This document shows, in pieces, positions 32,106 to 43,191 of a stretch of DNA of 64,000 nt. The position numbers and the translations under genes are program-made. This DNA is from Plicaturopsis crispa FD-325 SS-3. Lineage: Eukaryota; Basidiomycota; Agaricomycetes; Amylocorticiales; Amylocorticiaceae. Numbering within the stretch: the stretch's first letter is position 1; each line of letters opens with the position of its first letter. The notes beneath the pieces are model-generated. The model saw nothing but the letters and a program-made list of their open reading frames with translations. It searched no databases and was not told the DNA's origin. The stretch is from the NCBI GenBank assembly GCA_000827205.1, contig KN832570.1:278879-342878 (forward strand), given 5' to 3'.

Positions 32106-32690
32106 GGCGGTGGTGGGGGATTGAGGTATGGGCTGCTTGTGATAACTATTCTGCTAGAGTGAGTGGTTATATGGGAGACTATGCGCAGTAAATAGTGACC
32201 ACCGCAGCCACACCTTTGAGTACAACTGGCAAGAATGGACACAGCTCCACTTAGCGCTCAATTAGCGCAGCACGGCAAAGGCCGCAGTGCTACAGTCTCA
32301 CAGCTGCGGTCACGGTCCGCAGATTGGTTCGAGTAGAAGAGGAAGACTCAGATGGCTTTGTAAAAGCCATCCCTGCATTTGTGCACTTCATAAAGGCCTC
32401 CAAACTCGATGTCAGACCGACTCGTCCTGAAAACTTATGCGAGAACACGCACCTTGGCCCACGATCCTGCACATGGTGGCGTATAGTCACCGACCTTGGA
32501 TGGGATGCGGAAATCTTCAAGTTCGCGCACTCTCTCGCGGGATGCCTCACCAGTGCTCGAGAAGTTTTACGGCCTTGTATATTGCAAAGTCAGTAGTATG
32601 TCGTGTTATCCAGATAGAATCCATTGCATCCGTAGCGTCGTTAATGAGACTGCGCGATGCATCCTTTACACTAATTCTGATCCAGCACCT
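32106..32690. other. Intergenic, 585 bp
   Basis: Promoter side of DUF7330 A and 3' side of P450 gene 3. No exon or repeat is supported. Confidence 0.4.
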
Positions 32691-34849
32691 TCAAGTACTC
32701 ATAGCGAGTATCGCAGCTTTCGCCGCTTCAGAGCGCGGTCTAATGGACGCTTTGAAGTCCAACAGAGAGCTGCGAGTACATGAACGACGCTTCGCGTAGG
32801 CCAGTAGGGATGGGCACTCACACGACGACCCCAGAGGGCATGCATTCGCCCGAGGGTGTAATGGGCACGCCGTCGGCGTCGGTCGCCTTCTCGACATTGA
32901 ACGTCGCCAGTATAGACGCGATGGCAATATAGAGGGAGGACATTGCCAGGTAGCGTCCGGGACAGATGCGGCGTCCGAATCCAAACGCAGCGAATGCGGG
33001 GTCTTTGACAGAACGATCGATGTGGCCCTCGGAGTCCAAGAACCTTTCGGGGCTGAACGTCGAAGGGTTTGGATACACGGCCTCGTTGTGGAGGATGGCC
33101 CTGAAGTGTACAAACGTTGGCTTAGAGGGAAAGAAAGATCTCATGTCGATGATATTCAAAACATACCATTCGTTCGGGAGAACTATAGTGCCGGCGGGAA
33201 TGCGGTAGCCCTCGTATGCATCCTCGGTCGTCAAGACATGTGGGATGCCTGTGGTATAAGTCGGCGAGACATCAGTCAAGACTGTACGCCCGATTGAGTT
33301 TTCAAATATACCCTGGGGCGCGACGGGCTTCCATCTGAGCGACTCCTTTATTATAGCGTCAACGTAGGGCAGGGAGTCCTGGTGGCTGAAGTTGGGGAGG
33401 TTTCCATGACCAACGACTTCATCGAGTTCTTTCTGAGCCTTGGCTTGCACTTCGGGATAGAGTAGCATGGCGAGAAAAAAGGCTTTGACAGTTGATGCCG
33501 TCTAGAGATTCATGATGCGTCGGCCGACATGAAGGATATGCAGAATAAAATTGGCCTACAGTATCGGTTCCAGCTAACAGAGGTATTATAACATTAACTA
33601 ACGAAATTGATTATCGTGGAAGCAGACTCACCCGCGTACATGGTACCTGCAGCCTCTTTGATGAGTTGCTCCTGCCTTTCCTTGTCCAACGCGTCGTCGT
33701 TTTGCAGAGGTTCTAAGCAATTTGCGACGAATGACGGAGTCGAGACTCCGCGCGCCTGAATATAATCGTGAATGAATCTGAGGCTCTGGAAGCAATGCGA
33801 TACGCACGATATCTTCCTTCGTAGTGTTGAACGGCTTGTTGTACATTTCGTCCGCGACGAGATGCCACTCACGAGCCTTTCTCTTGAAACCAGCTCCAGG
33901 CATCCATTCGGGTACATGTTTCACTGCGTCAAACTTCAGCTCTTGCAACAAAAAAAGAATCGTGATGCGCACAAAACGGAAATGACTCTACGTAGAAAGC
34001 ACCTGGGCTTGCAGCCTCGCCGAGGGCATCCACAACGAGCTTCGCCATTTCTATGCGTGGATCACCCTTTGGATCGACTTTGATTCCATACGTGATGTCC
34101 ATGATGATCCTGCCATACGTACTTTTGCACGATAAGAATGGGAGAAATGAATTAATGGTAATAAAACTCACTGTACAGTATGCGCAGAGAACTCGTCGGG
34201 AGATTCCAATAACCGTCGAAGGAAGTCATGGGTGGCCTCGACCACAAGCGGACTGTACTGCAGTGACGCGTGTGGACTGAATTCGCGCTGTAAGAGACGA
34301 CGCATCGCTCGCCACGTGTCTCCGTAGGGTAGAAGCACCAAAAGGTTCCCGAATCCCATACTGTAGAAAACATTTTGAGTACATTTGCGTGAAGGCGGTG
34401 CGGGACCCTACAGTTTACACATCTCGGATGCCGGCCTGGCACAATTATTCAGTAGGGGAGGGCATGGTCATATAGTTATGGTGTCTACCTGCTGGAATAA
34501 ATCAAAGAGCGTTGCTCTAAAAGCTCGTTTGCAATCGTGGCCGAGTTAATTATGACCACCGACGTCCCAGCCAAGTTGAGGTGCAGTATGTCTGAATCTG
34601 AAGTCTGTCTGTTAGCAATGAATATACGTCCTTGCGCAGAAGCATGCGCACTGAAATCGCGCCCCCACTGCTGGTACACCTGTGCCTCATGACGCGTAGG
34701 GATCTGGAGGAGATTCCCAATAATGGGGAGCGGTTTAGGGCCAGCGGCAAGGGCAATGACGCGTAGGGCGATCGGCGCTGTCGCTTCAAGTACCAGTATA
34801 CGAGGAGCAGTCCTGCAGAGGAGCTCGCGAGGAGTTTGAGGTCCAACAT
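32691..34849 (-). pseudogene. Cytochrome P450 3, one frameshift in exon 1 (recent pseudogene or sequencing error)
   Basis: All twelve exons of the local P450 plan can be recognised. They include the anchor MLDLKLLASSSAGLLLVYWY, the short exon RPASEMCKL, MGFGNLLVLLPYGDTWRAMR, KHVPEWMPGAGFKRKAREWH, the 14-nt microexon giving AGTDTT, ESLRW (ExxR), FSPERF and FGFGRRICPGR, with a last exon ending AAILAMST. In exon 1 near 34743 one base is missing from the proline hinge compared with genes 1, 4 and 5. After SLPLP the frame leaves the P450 sequence, and the true continuation (PKPLPIIGN-like, then MYQQWGRDFSAH) lies in another frame. Every other exon is open, so the lesion is very young or an assembly error. 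An alternative ATG two codons upstream is at 34855. Confidence 0.85.
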
Positions 34850-34983
34850 GTTCATAGCGAAGATCAGGAGGGAACTATTCTGTAGGGCAGGAATAAATGA
34901 GCTGCATGAAATAGCTTAAAAAAGTTGGGTACCGATTAGAACCGTCGCGTCCCTAGAGCGCAAGCATTGCAAGCGATGATATT

Positions 34984-35019
34984 GCCGCCACCGTCAGAGT
35001 CGAAGGCCACGTTCGAAGG
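34984..35019 (-). promoter_or_regulatory. Conserved P450 promoter box, copy 3
   Basis: On the minus strand it reads TTCGAACGTGGCCTTCGAC then TCTGACGGTGGCGGC, about 135-170 bp before the start codon at 34849. GTATATCGGACCC directly precedes it, as at P450 gene 4. Confidence 0.6.
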
Positions 35020-35707
35020 GTCCGATATACGGACGACCCTTGCAGCTCTGCGCTATCGCTATGAGAGCATAGACAATTAGCACACGCCGCGAAACTTGCG
35101 TAAGTAGTGTTTTCGCGTGCTTACATGGTCGCCAAACGGCTCGCGGTAGCAACTTGCGCGCTTGAACCAATCAAAGAAGGTCCTAACCCGAACGGCCATG
35201 AATGGGATGTTTCATGAGGTCACAATGGAGTAAACACACACCATATTTGCACCATATTGGAGGCACACGTCCGCCAAAAATAGAGGACATATGCGAGGAT
35301 GTAGATACCTCGCACACAACCGACTCATAGACGACCTTCCCTCTGCTTAAAGGGCAATACACGCTGTATTCAGGGTTGAAACATTGAAATCAGACTAAAA
35401 CCCGTCGAAGATGTATTGAGCTTCGAGACAACATGATCTTTGACATGGACATGGAGTCTGCAACGATGTCAGACCGACTCCGAGTCACCCCACAGACTTA
35501 TGTATGCGTACACGCACCTTGAGCGCTTGAGCCGCGATACTCTGCATCGGCCCGTCAAGTGGGAGAAGGATGGGGTGCACATTATTTTATAGTGGGACCA
35601 ATCCATGTGAGTAGACGAGGAAAAAGAAAATCTATATCGTAAACCAGAACCATGCGAACAAACAAGATAGTACAGAATGAGATCGCCCAACCGCAAGATA
35701 TTTTCCA
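35020..35707. other. Intergenic, 688 bp
   Basis: Between the P450 gene 3 promoter and the 3' end of ATP-citrate lyase. No supported exon. Confidence 0.4.
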
Positions 35708-38700
35708 TTATGCGACCCTGCTCAGCACCCGTGGCTGCGCAACGTCCGCCATGTTGATAAACTGCAGATAGGGTCAGTAAGGAAAATACAAGCGCGACGA
35801 GAGCACGTACGATGTCGTCTGCTGGGTGACGGTAGAGGGGTGCGCGGAGACGCTTCTGGTCGAGATGGTGACCGATGAAACCAATGCTGCGCCCGAGCAC
35901 GAACAGACCGTTGAGCGTGCCGATCTTGATGTACTCGTCCGCCTCGTCAGGCGTGAACGCGCCGCTATCCCGGAGGAGGTCGACGAACGAGACGGCGATG
36001 CAGCCGTCGACGTTGAGAATTAACTGCGCAAGACGTTAGCCGGCAGCTCAACACAAGCAATGGGCGAAACTTACCGTATCCTTCTTCGAGGTGGTGACCT
36101 TCTCGACGGCGAGCGCGTAGTCGAGGAGACTGTGGCTGGGGAAGTTCTTGCGGACGTACTCCTTGACGAGCTCGACGCGGAGATCGGGGTTGTTGACGCT
36201 CTTGATCTTGTGCCCGATGCCGCTGATGAGCTTGTTCGCCTTGCGCGACTCGTCGACAAACTCGCGGGGAGTGAGGCCAGTGTCGCGCGCGTTCGAGAAC
36301 ATTGCGGCGGCCTCATCGAGCGCACCACCGAAGCGGCTACCAATGGTGAGCAGACCCGATGCGAGCGAGGAGATGAGGTCCTTGCCCGCACGCGATGCAA
36401 CGATTGTGTTCATGGCACCGGACACGGCTGGTCCGTGGTCGGCGGTGAGCATGAGTACCATCTCGATGAACTTGGTTGCCCAAGGGGGTAGGCCTGCACA
36501 GAGTTAGCATGCATTTCAGACGGACGAGCATGTGTACTCACGGCGCTTGAACCACAACAGAGAGACGACACCGCCGAGACCGATGTCCTCCTTGAAGACA
36601 TCCGAGATACGCATGCCAGCGTACAGCAGCTCCTGGCCACGCTCGTCGGAGATGGTCGAGATGAAGGCAGCAGGCTTGCGGATGAGCCCGAGCTCCTGCG
36701 CCCACTTGTAGTCCATCGGGATGACGGGCGGGTCGCGCTCGGGCTTGGGCTGGATGGTGCCCTTTGCAACGAGCTTCTCGTACGTCTCCTTGAGCACCTG
36801 GGGAAGGTCCTCGAACGTGTCCGGGACGACGAACCCGGCCTTGCGCATCGCGTCGTTCTTCGCGTCCGCGGTCTCGAGCGCCGAGTTCGCCATCGAGCCC
36901 GCGTGCCCGAACTGCACCTCCGTCGTGAACATCTTGGCGCACGTTCCGATGGCCCACGCGACGATGGGCTTCTTGATGGTCCCGTTCTTGACCGCGTCGA
37001 TCACGCGGTACTCCTCGATGCCGCCGACCTCACCGAGGAGGACGAGCATCTTGCAGTCGGGGTCCTGCTCGTACCGCAGGAGGTGGTCGATGAATGTGGA
37101 GCCGGGGTAGCGGTCGCCACCGATGGCGATGCCCTCGTACGTGCCGTTCGTGACGAGCGAGAGGATGTTGTTGAGCTCGTTGGACATGCCTCCGGACTTG
37201 GAGACGTAGCCGACGGAGCCCGGGCGGTAGAGCTTGGACGCGATAATGTTGTCCATCATGCTGTGCAAGGTCATTAGCACATGTGGGCAGGACGATAAGT
37301 AGATCCACTCACCCTCCAGAGTTACCGATGCGGAAGCAGCCAGGCTTGATGCCACCAACGGTCGCAGGACCGATGATCAGCACGCCCTTCTCCCGCGCGA
37401 GGTGCAGGATCTCGCGCGCGTGCCGCTCGGGCACACCCTCCGCGATGAGCGCGACGCTCTTGATCTGCGGGTACTTGAACACGTCCAGCGTCGACGAGTA
37501 GACACTGCGCGAGCTGGAGAAGTTGACGAGCACGTCGACCTCGGGGTGCTTCTTCACGGCCTCCTCGACGCTCGTGTACACCGGGAGCAGCGTCTCCTTC
37601 GTTCCCCAGTAGAACTTCTGGATGTGGTGGCCGCCGAAGGGGTAGATCATGGCGGCGACACTGGGCGTGGCGCGGCCGCAGGAGAAGTCAAAGTCGAGCA
37701 TGCCCTGGATGGCGCGCGGCTGCAGGCCGTACACGAACGAGCGGGTGGCGGCATCGAAGGGGCGGTACGAGGGGCGCTGGGGCGTGGCGCCCGTCGTGTC
37801 GAAGCGAACGATCTGGTCGTCCGCCTGAGTGCGCTCGCCGTCGGCGTGGATCGCGCCGACCGATTCCTCCGGGACTTCTTCGGTCGCCTTCGCGCGGCTG
37901 GGGGGCGAGCCGGGCGCAGACGGGGGGACGGAATGCGACGGGTTCTTGCTGGTGCCCTTGATGCCGAGCGCGAGGGGGACGATCTCGGTGATGTGGGTGT
38001 CGGGTCCGTAGACCTTGATGGGGACGCCAAGAGACTCGCCGAGCAGGCGCATGGCCTTGAGACCCTCCTGGTAGTTGGGTCCTCCGCGGCGCACAAAGAT
38101 GCGGACGGAGTGCGCGATGAGGGGAGCCTTGTACTCCTTGAGCGCACGAATGATGCCCTTGAAGGTGGCGGCGACGTTGGTGAAGTTGGCGATGCCTCCA
38201 CCGATGATGAGGATCTTGCCCTCGGGGTGGGGCTTGCCGCGGGTGATCAGGTCAATGATGGTCTTGGCATACTCGTACGTCTGGCCCTCAGTGGGCGCTC
38301 CAGAGTACTCTCCGTAGTTGGCGAGCTCGTGCGCGAATCCGTGCGCGGCGATGGCGTCGGAGTAGACGACCGATGCACCACCACCGGCAACCATGGTCCA
38401 GACGCGACCCTCGGGGTTAAGGACGGTGAGTTTCAGGGAAGCTCCGGTCGAGCCGTCGAGCTTCTGGATGTACGCCTCCTCCTTGGTGAGGTCACGTCCG
38501 AACGGCGCCGGCCAGACCATGGGTGGGCCACGGTCAGCGGAGATGGACTTGCCCTTCGTAGAGGTGGCTGGGCCGGTCTCGTACACGGAGAGGTCGCGGG
38601 CAACTGCCCACTTGGGGCCGCAGATGGACTCGGCGGTCTGGTCGAGCTTGGCAGCCATGTCGAGGTAGTGGATGGTGGGCTGGCCTCCGTCGACAGCATC

Positions 38701-39725
38701 GAGGCAGATGAGCGGGTTGATTTCGAGGTACGCAAAGTGGAGGTCGACGTAGACTGAGTAGAGGCGCACGAGGAAGTCGACGAGGGTTTCCTTCTTCTCG
38801 GCGGGGACGTGGGTGAGGAGGGTGGACGCGATGGTGGCGCGCGAGGGGAAGGGTTTGCCGACAAGGATGTCGAGCTTCAAAGCCTTGGCGTCGACGTCGC
38901 CAACCTCTACACCACCCTCGTGTGTGAATAGGATAGAGTCACCTTCGCGACCGGAGTTGATGCAGACATAGTATTCTGTGTGCGAAGGGTGCGGCAGGAA
39001 TGGCTCGACGATGAAGTTGTTTAGGGTGCCAGTGATGGATTCAACCTATGAGAGAGTAGCAGTTAGTTTTAGTGAACGGCGCAGTCAGGATGCAACGATG
39101 TAAACGCCATGGAAAAATATGTTGAACAACGCGACATAGGGGTTAAATCAAATTTGGAAAAACCAATATACGCCACCCCCTGTCGCGCGTCAAAGGCGAT
39201 AGACAAGACAAAAAAGCTAGCGTCGATGGCAATGATGGAGGGTATTCTGGGGAGCCCCAGTTGGCCCGCCTCATCCCCAAGACACGTAGATGTGAAACAA
39301 CGAAAGGAGACGTGGACAAAAAATCGGTCGAGGGGCTCACCTTCTGGGGTTTACCGGCGCGCTCAGCAATCCAAGGTTTCGCCTCGTCCCAGGTCTTGTT
39401 CAACGCGAGCAGACCGGCCTTTCCGCGGCGCTTGATAAGCTGATCAGGCTTTGCGACGAGTTTCGTGGTGAAGACCCAGCTTGGGAGCTGTGTGTCTGGT
39501 GTGATCGCGCCTGTGGCTGGATCCCAAGCGATCTGTGCGACCTTGGGCGACGGGTACACAAACGGCGTTGCGACCTTGGCAGACGGGTCGACGGGGGGTG
39601 CGCGCTCGAGCCAGTAGGCAAGGAGCAGCTTTGCGTCGTATTCACGGATAGCTACGCGCGGACGTCTTATCAGTGAACGTACTTCGGAGATCGGTTAATC
39701 TCGAAGACTTGCCTTTCGACGACAT
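35708..39725 (-). CDS. ACL1: ATP-citrate lyase, single-chain form
   Basis: Cytosolic enzyme that makes acetyl-CoA and oxaloacetate from citrate, CoA and ATP for lipid and sterol synthesis and protein acetylation. Seven exons (39713-39725, 39341-39651, 37313-39045, 36542-37260, 36075-36493, 35811-36023, 35708-35761) join in phase to 1,153 residues, full length for the fused basidiomycete/animal form. The start is [15 protein letters not shown]. The ATP-grasp part has [21 protein letters not shown]. The citrate/CoA part has [17 protein letters not shown]. The phospho-histidine loop is in [17 protein letters not shown]. The citrate-synthase-like C-terminus has [28 protein letters not shown] and [20 protein letters not shown]. 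It ends PRVLSRVA. Intron 1 uses a GC donor. Ascomycetes split this enzyme into two genes, so the fused form supports a basidiomycete source. Confidence 0.97.
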
Positions 39726-40052
39726 GGCAGATAATGTCTAGGAAAAAAGGACCACCGAGAGCTCGTGAGTTGGGTGGTTTAAGGGGGGGATGGGGACAAG
39801 ATACCCAACGAATATGAGCTTGCACTATTTATTCGGAGCGGCCAGAACAAAAAAAGGTGAGGGGCCGGTCAGTGAAACCGCTAATGACCCCAATTTTCGC
39901 ACGCGACTAGCGCCACTCAATCGAAAAACTGTGCACATTATCGAACCATTCCCTCGAGGCTGTTATCGAACTTATCGCAGGCCCCCGTGCAGGGCAAGGA
40001 CGTTTATTATCGATACAAGAGTGGAACATGCGGATCGTGCGCTACACAACAG
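39726..40052. promoter_or_regulatory. Promoter region of ATP-citrate lyase, 327 bp
   Basis: Upstream of the ATG at 39725. No TATA box is obvious and no exon is supported. Confidence 0.4.
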
Positions 40053-40473
40053 TGGATGACTTCCCGCAGCGTTTAGAAACCTAGATAATATTTCTAAACG
40101 CCAGTTTTCCTTGTCGGCCGCGTTGCCGCTGAGACCCCGGAAATTTTTTGACTCTCCGACACGTTGATATCGTCTTCAAAGTGTCTTCAAACGCAAAATC
40201 TAGAGGAGGGGGGGCCCCCCCTCCTCTAGATGTAAATCTATAGTCCTAGATTTTTTGGCCTCCGCGCGAGGCTCTCGCAGTGTACCTGAGACGCGGCACG
40301 CTCTCGGCATTGTAAGCGAGCATCGGCACTCCGGCACGCTCTACTTCAAGAAACGCTCGTCGTTTTCAAATTCGTGAGCGTTTCTAGTCGTCTCAAAACG
40401 GTAACAGCGGTTCCAACTCCGCTTTATCGTTTGAAGACAGTTTATGTTCGCAAATCCTGCGGGAAGTCATCCA
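40053..40473. mobile_element. Short inverted-repeat element (MITE-like), non-coding
   Basis: 421 bp bounded by exact 17-bp inverted ends, TGGATGACTTCCCGCAG at 40053 and its reverse complement ending at 40473. Inside lie a hairpin (cgtttagaaa...tttctaaacg, 40068-40098) and the long palindrome at 40198-40231. It has no coding capacity and no clear target duplication. A foldback or MITE is the likely nature. Confidence 0.6.
40198..40231. repeat. 34-bp perfect palindrome
   Basis: Left arm ATCTAGAGGAGGGGGGG is followed at once by its exact reverse complement, with no spacer. The centre is seven G then seven C. Confidence 0.9.
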
Positions 40474-40546
40474 GTGGTCTCATTTACATACAACCCCACG
40501 CGAAATCGACCGCGGACTGACTTTTTTCAATTGTCTTTTTTTTTTC

Positions 40547-40819
40547 TTGCCAAAACACTGTAGCTGTAAGCACTGTGTACAGGGTACTGCCGGCGTCTCA
40601 TCGAAAGCGTCTGTGCAAAGGCATCAGAATGCACTGAATCGCGAGCGCCGAGCGTGTAAGTACTCTGGACGGCCGTATCGCAATTCGCCCTTGATGAACA
40701 TTCCGAGAAGATCGCAATTCCCCGGACGACTGACGAGTTCATACTTAGGGAGAAAGCAGATCAGAGTTCCCTGCGTCGACGCAGGACGGCCGTACGGCGT
40801 ACGCGTCAATCAACCCTAG
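40547..40819 (+). other. Possible relic of a transposon-type zinc-finger exon
   Basis: The frame reads PKHCSCKHCVQGTAGVSSKA then SVQRHQNALNRER, a C-x-C-x2-C...H arrangement like the N-terminus of several fungal transposon proteins. There is no ATG at its start (a TTG stands there) and no transposase follows. It is short and unsupported by anything else nearby. Confidence 0.25.
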
Positions 40820-42123
40820 CCCCAAGCGACCCCTGAGCGTTGCGTCTACGGTGACCGTGAAGGTGAGTGATGTACAACGAGCATTGAGCGGGCGGCTTGC
40901 TCAGGACTTACAACCGGGTCAGAATAAATATCGTTGAATGGCAGTGGAGGCACGCAGACCACCGACGACATCTTTACCTCGCGCTGTGTGCATGGCTGAA
41001 GCGTGTCTTATATCAGACGTCCATCGCATTGAAAGCTAAATCCGATGTGTTCACGAGACGCACGGTGCCAGCTCTTGAAACGACATCTGACACGTCGGCG
41101 CATGTCACAATCTGGAAACGAGTGTGCCCATCGAAAGGTGCATCCGCATAGATTCGTGGTTCGGTGACATCGATGGAACAGGTTATGACTCTCGGCAGCG
41201 AGAAGGCTGCGCCGTGCCAGCAACGAGGATATCAATACCTCAGTGCATTTGGAATTGCCGTAGACCTGGACCTCTCTCGAATGTCGGTGAAAGACGTCAC
41301 TTCTCCTGGTGTGTGAGCGTTCCAGGATTGTGCGACACTTGGTGACCATGCTGCATACGCGCGTGAGTGACGTTCGAATAATTCTTGACAGCGCAGAGCA
41401 TTGACCTGGTCCGTAAATACTACCTTTGGAGGATGCTGGCGGAAACACGACATCAGTAAATCATCCCAAGACAGCGGACATATTATGCAGACACACCTTC
41501 GCGTCAATATGCACATCTTCTCCAGACCCCTCGACGACCTTGCCAGAGCTGTCGTACAGAGCCTCTACCTGGACACTTCAGAGCGCTTCCGAACTCGGAT
41601 CGATGCCAGCATACCTCGCCTTCCCTCGAGCCGCCTCTGAACTTCGTGTATACAGTGTCCCCGGCGTGGATTGACTCCCCCTGTTTATCATTGATGTTCT
41701 AGTCACACACCACTTTTAATCGACTTGTTCCATCGATTGAGTGTGAGACGGGTTTGCGTACCGAGTTGCCTGTCATTACTGCTGCAGATGGGTGTGCGTT
41801 GAGGAGGAGGGCGCATGTCGAGATGCGCTTAAGACCGCCACTCCTAGAGCATACTGACGACGTCATCACATCCATCATAACATGTTCGAACGGTTCGCCG
41901 TGGTTCCATTGCGCCATGACTGTCTGAGGATTAGCCACAAAAGAGACGACAAAAACGTACTATATCAAGAGCGCCGAGGTCCATTATCGCTCTCCCGACG
42001 CTTTCAGTATAATATGAATGGCGTGTTAATGCATTGCATTAGTATGGATAAATGATCTATGTAACTAAGATCACGGTCGGTCAAAATGAGCATAGGTCTG
42101 AATGGGAGATGACAGCACTCACG
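40820..42123. other. Intergenic, 1.3 kb
   Basis: Short frames occur on both strands, but none has a recognisable domain, good splice sites or a paralog in the window. No RNA gene seen. Confidence 0.4.
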
Positions 42124-43191
42124 TTATATACTGCTATTAGTGGCCAAACGCGATGAAGTCTGCGTCGCAGCATTTTCGTCCCCGTACTCCACGGTCTCAC
42201 TCTCCTCTATATTATGCCCATCGTCCCGCCACATGACAGTTTCTCGTGGAAGAGCCTCCAGCAAATTTGACTCAGGCCCGCCCATGCGATGTAGCATGTT
42301 CAGTGCGTCGGCGTGGAACGCGTCGTGCAGCCCCTGCGGCCGCCCAGGCAGAAGAATATTAGGAAGAATCCGCGTATGGAAGAGCCTGTTCGCAACCGAG
42401 CCACCCTGTATAGCGCGTCTGTTAGCCTTCACAGATAGCTAGACAGACAGATCTGATTGCCAAACGCACGTATTGGTGGTACACCGCGCCGACGACGGCC
42501 TGCACCGCCTCCCCGTGCACCTTGTACATGCCGACGCTTTTGAGAATCTCCGGCCCCCAGCGCGTCACGCCCTCGCCCGCGTCGACGGCGGCCGGCCCCG
42601 CGTGTCGTCCCGTCGGGGTGAACTTTTGCGAGACGGTGGGCACCCAGCGCAGCGCGCGGCCGAGGTTCCACAGCGGCGCGACGTTTTCGCCGAGCGTGTA
42701 CGTGTTCAGCGTGGAGGAGGCGATCGCAGCGTAGTCGTGGCCCTCCGGTTGCGCGGAGTGCAGGAAAAGCAGCAGGTAGGCCTCGAGGATGCGGCGGCCT
42801 GGCGTGCGCGCGTGAGCAACCTGGCGTAGCCCGGGGCACAGAGAGAATACGCACCAATGAAGCTGAAACGACCGTTGTGCCCGTCAATAGCGTTTGGGTG
42901 ACTGCCGTGCGTCAGCACGCGTCGCGCCATCTCCGGCGAGAAAGTCAACGGTGCGAGTATCCCGTTCAAGTGCTCTGCGTAGCGCGTGCTATCTGCGGGC
43001 TTCCGTGACGGTCTCGTATCAGCGCTGCGCGGTTCCAAGGCCTGGTGCGGCGGCGTCTCGAGCGCTGCGCCCGAATGCGACAACCGCGTCGCACCGCTGG
43101 CGGATATTGGAATCGATGCGGGGCGCTTTTCCGTTGGTCTTGACCTCAGCGACGAGTTGATATATCGTCTCGACACTAGATACATGGGCAT
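42124..43191 (-). CDS. Mitochondrial large-subunit ribosomal protein mL44 (RNase III-like fold)
   Basis: Three exons (42855-43191, 42480-42798, 42124-42415) join in phase to 315 residues. The conserved core reads TRYAEHLNGIL, RRVLTHGSHPNAIDGHNGRF, SFIGRRILEAYLLLFLHSAQP, TLNTYTLGENVAPLWNLG, then VGMYKVHGEAVQAVVGAVYH and LFHTRILPNILLP. This matches the RNase III-derived domain of fungal mL44 (yeast MRPL3 group), in which the fold is kept but catalytic acidic residues are lost. It would act in the mitochondrial ribosome near the tunnel exit. The 5' end is uncertain: the first 60-70 residues are poorly conserved, and an upstream exon carrying the targeting peptide may be missing. The family assignment is from memory of motifs. 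Confidence 0.75.

Noticed and set aside
37402-38757. 451-residue open frame on the plus strand
   Set aside because: It lies wholly antisense to the large ATP-citrate lyase exon. Its Asp/Gly/Val/Arg-rich composition is what high-GC third positions produce on the opposite strand.
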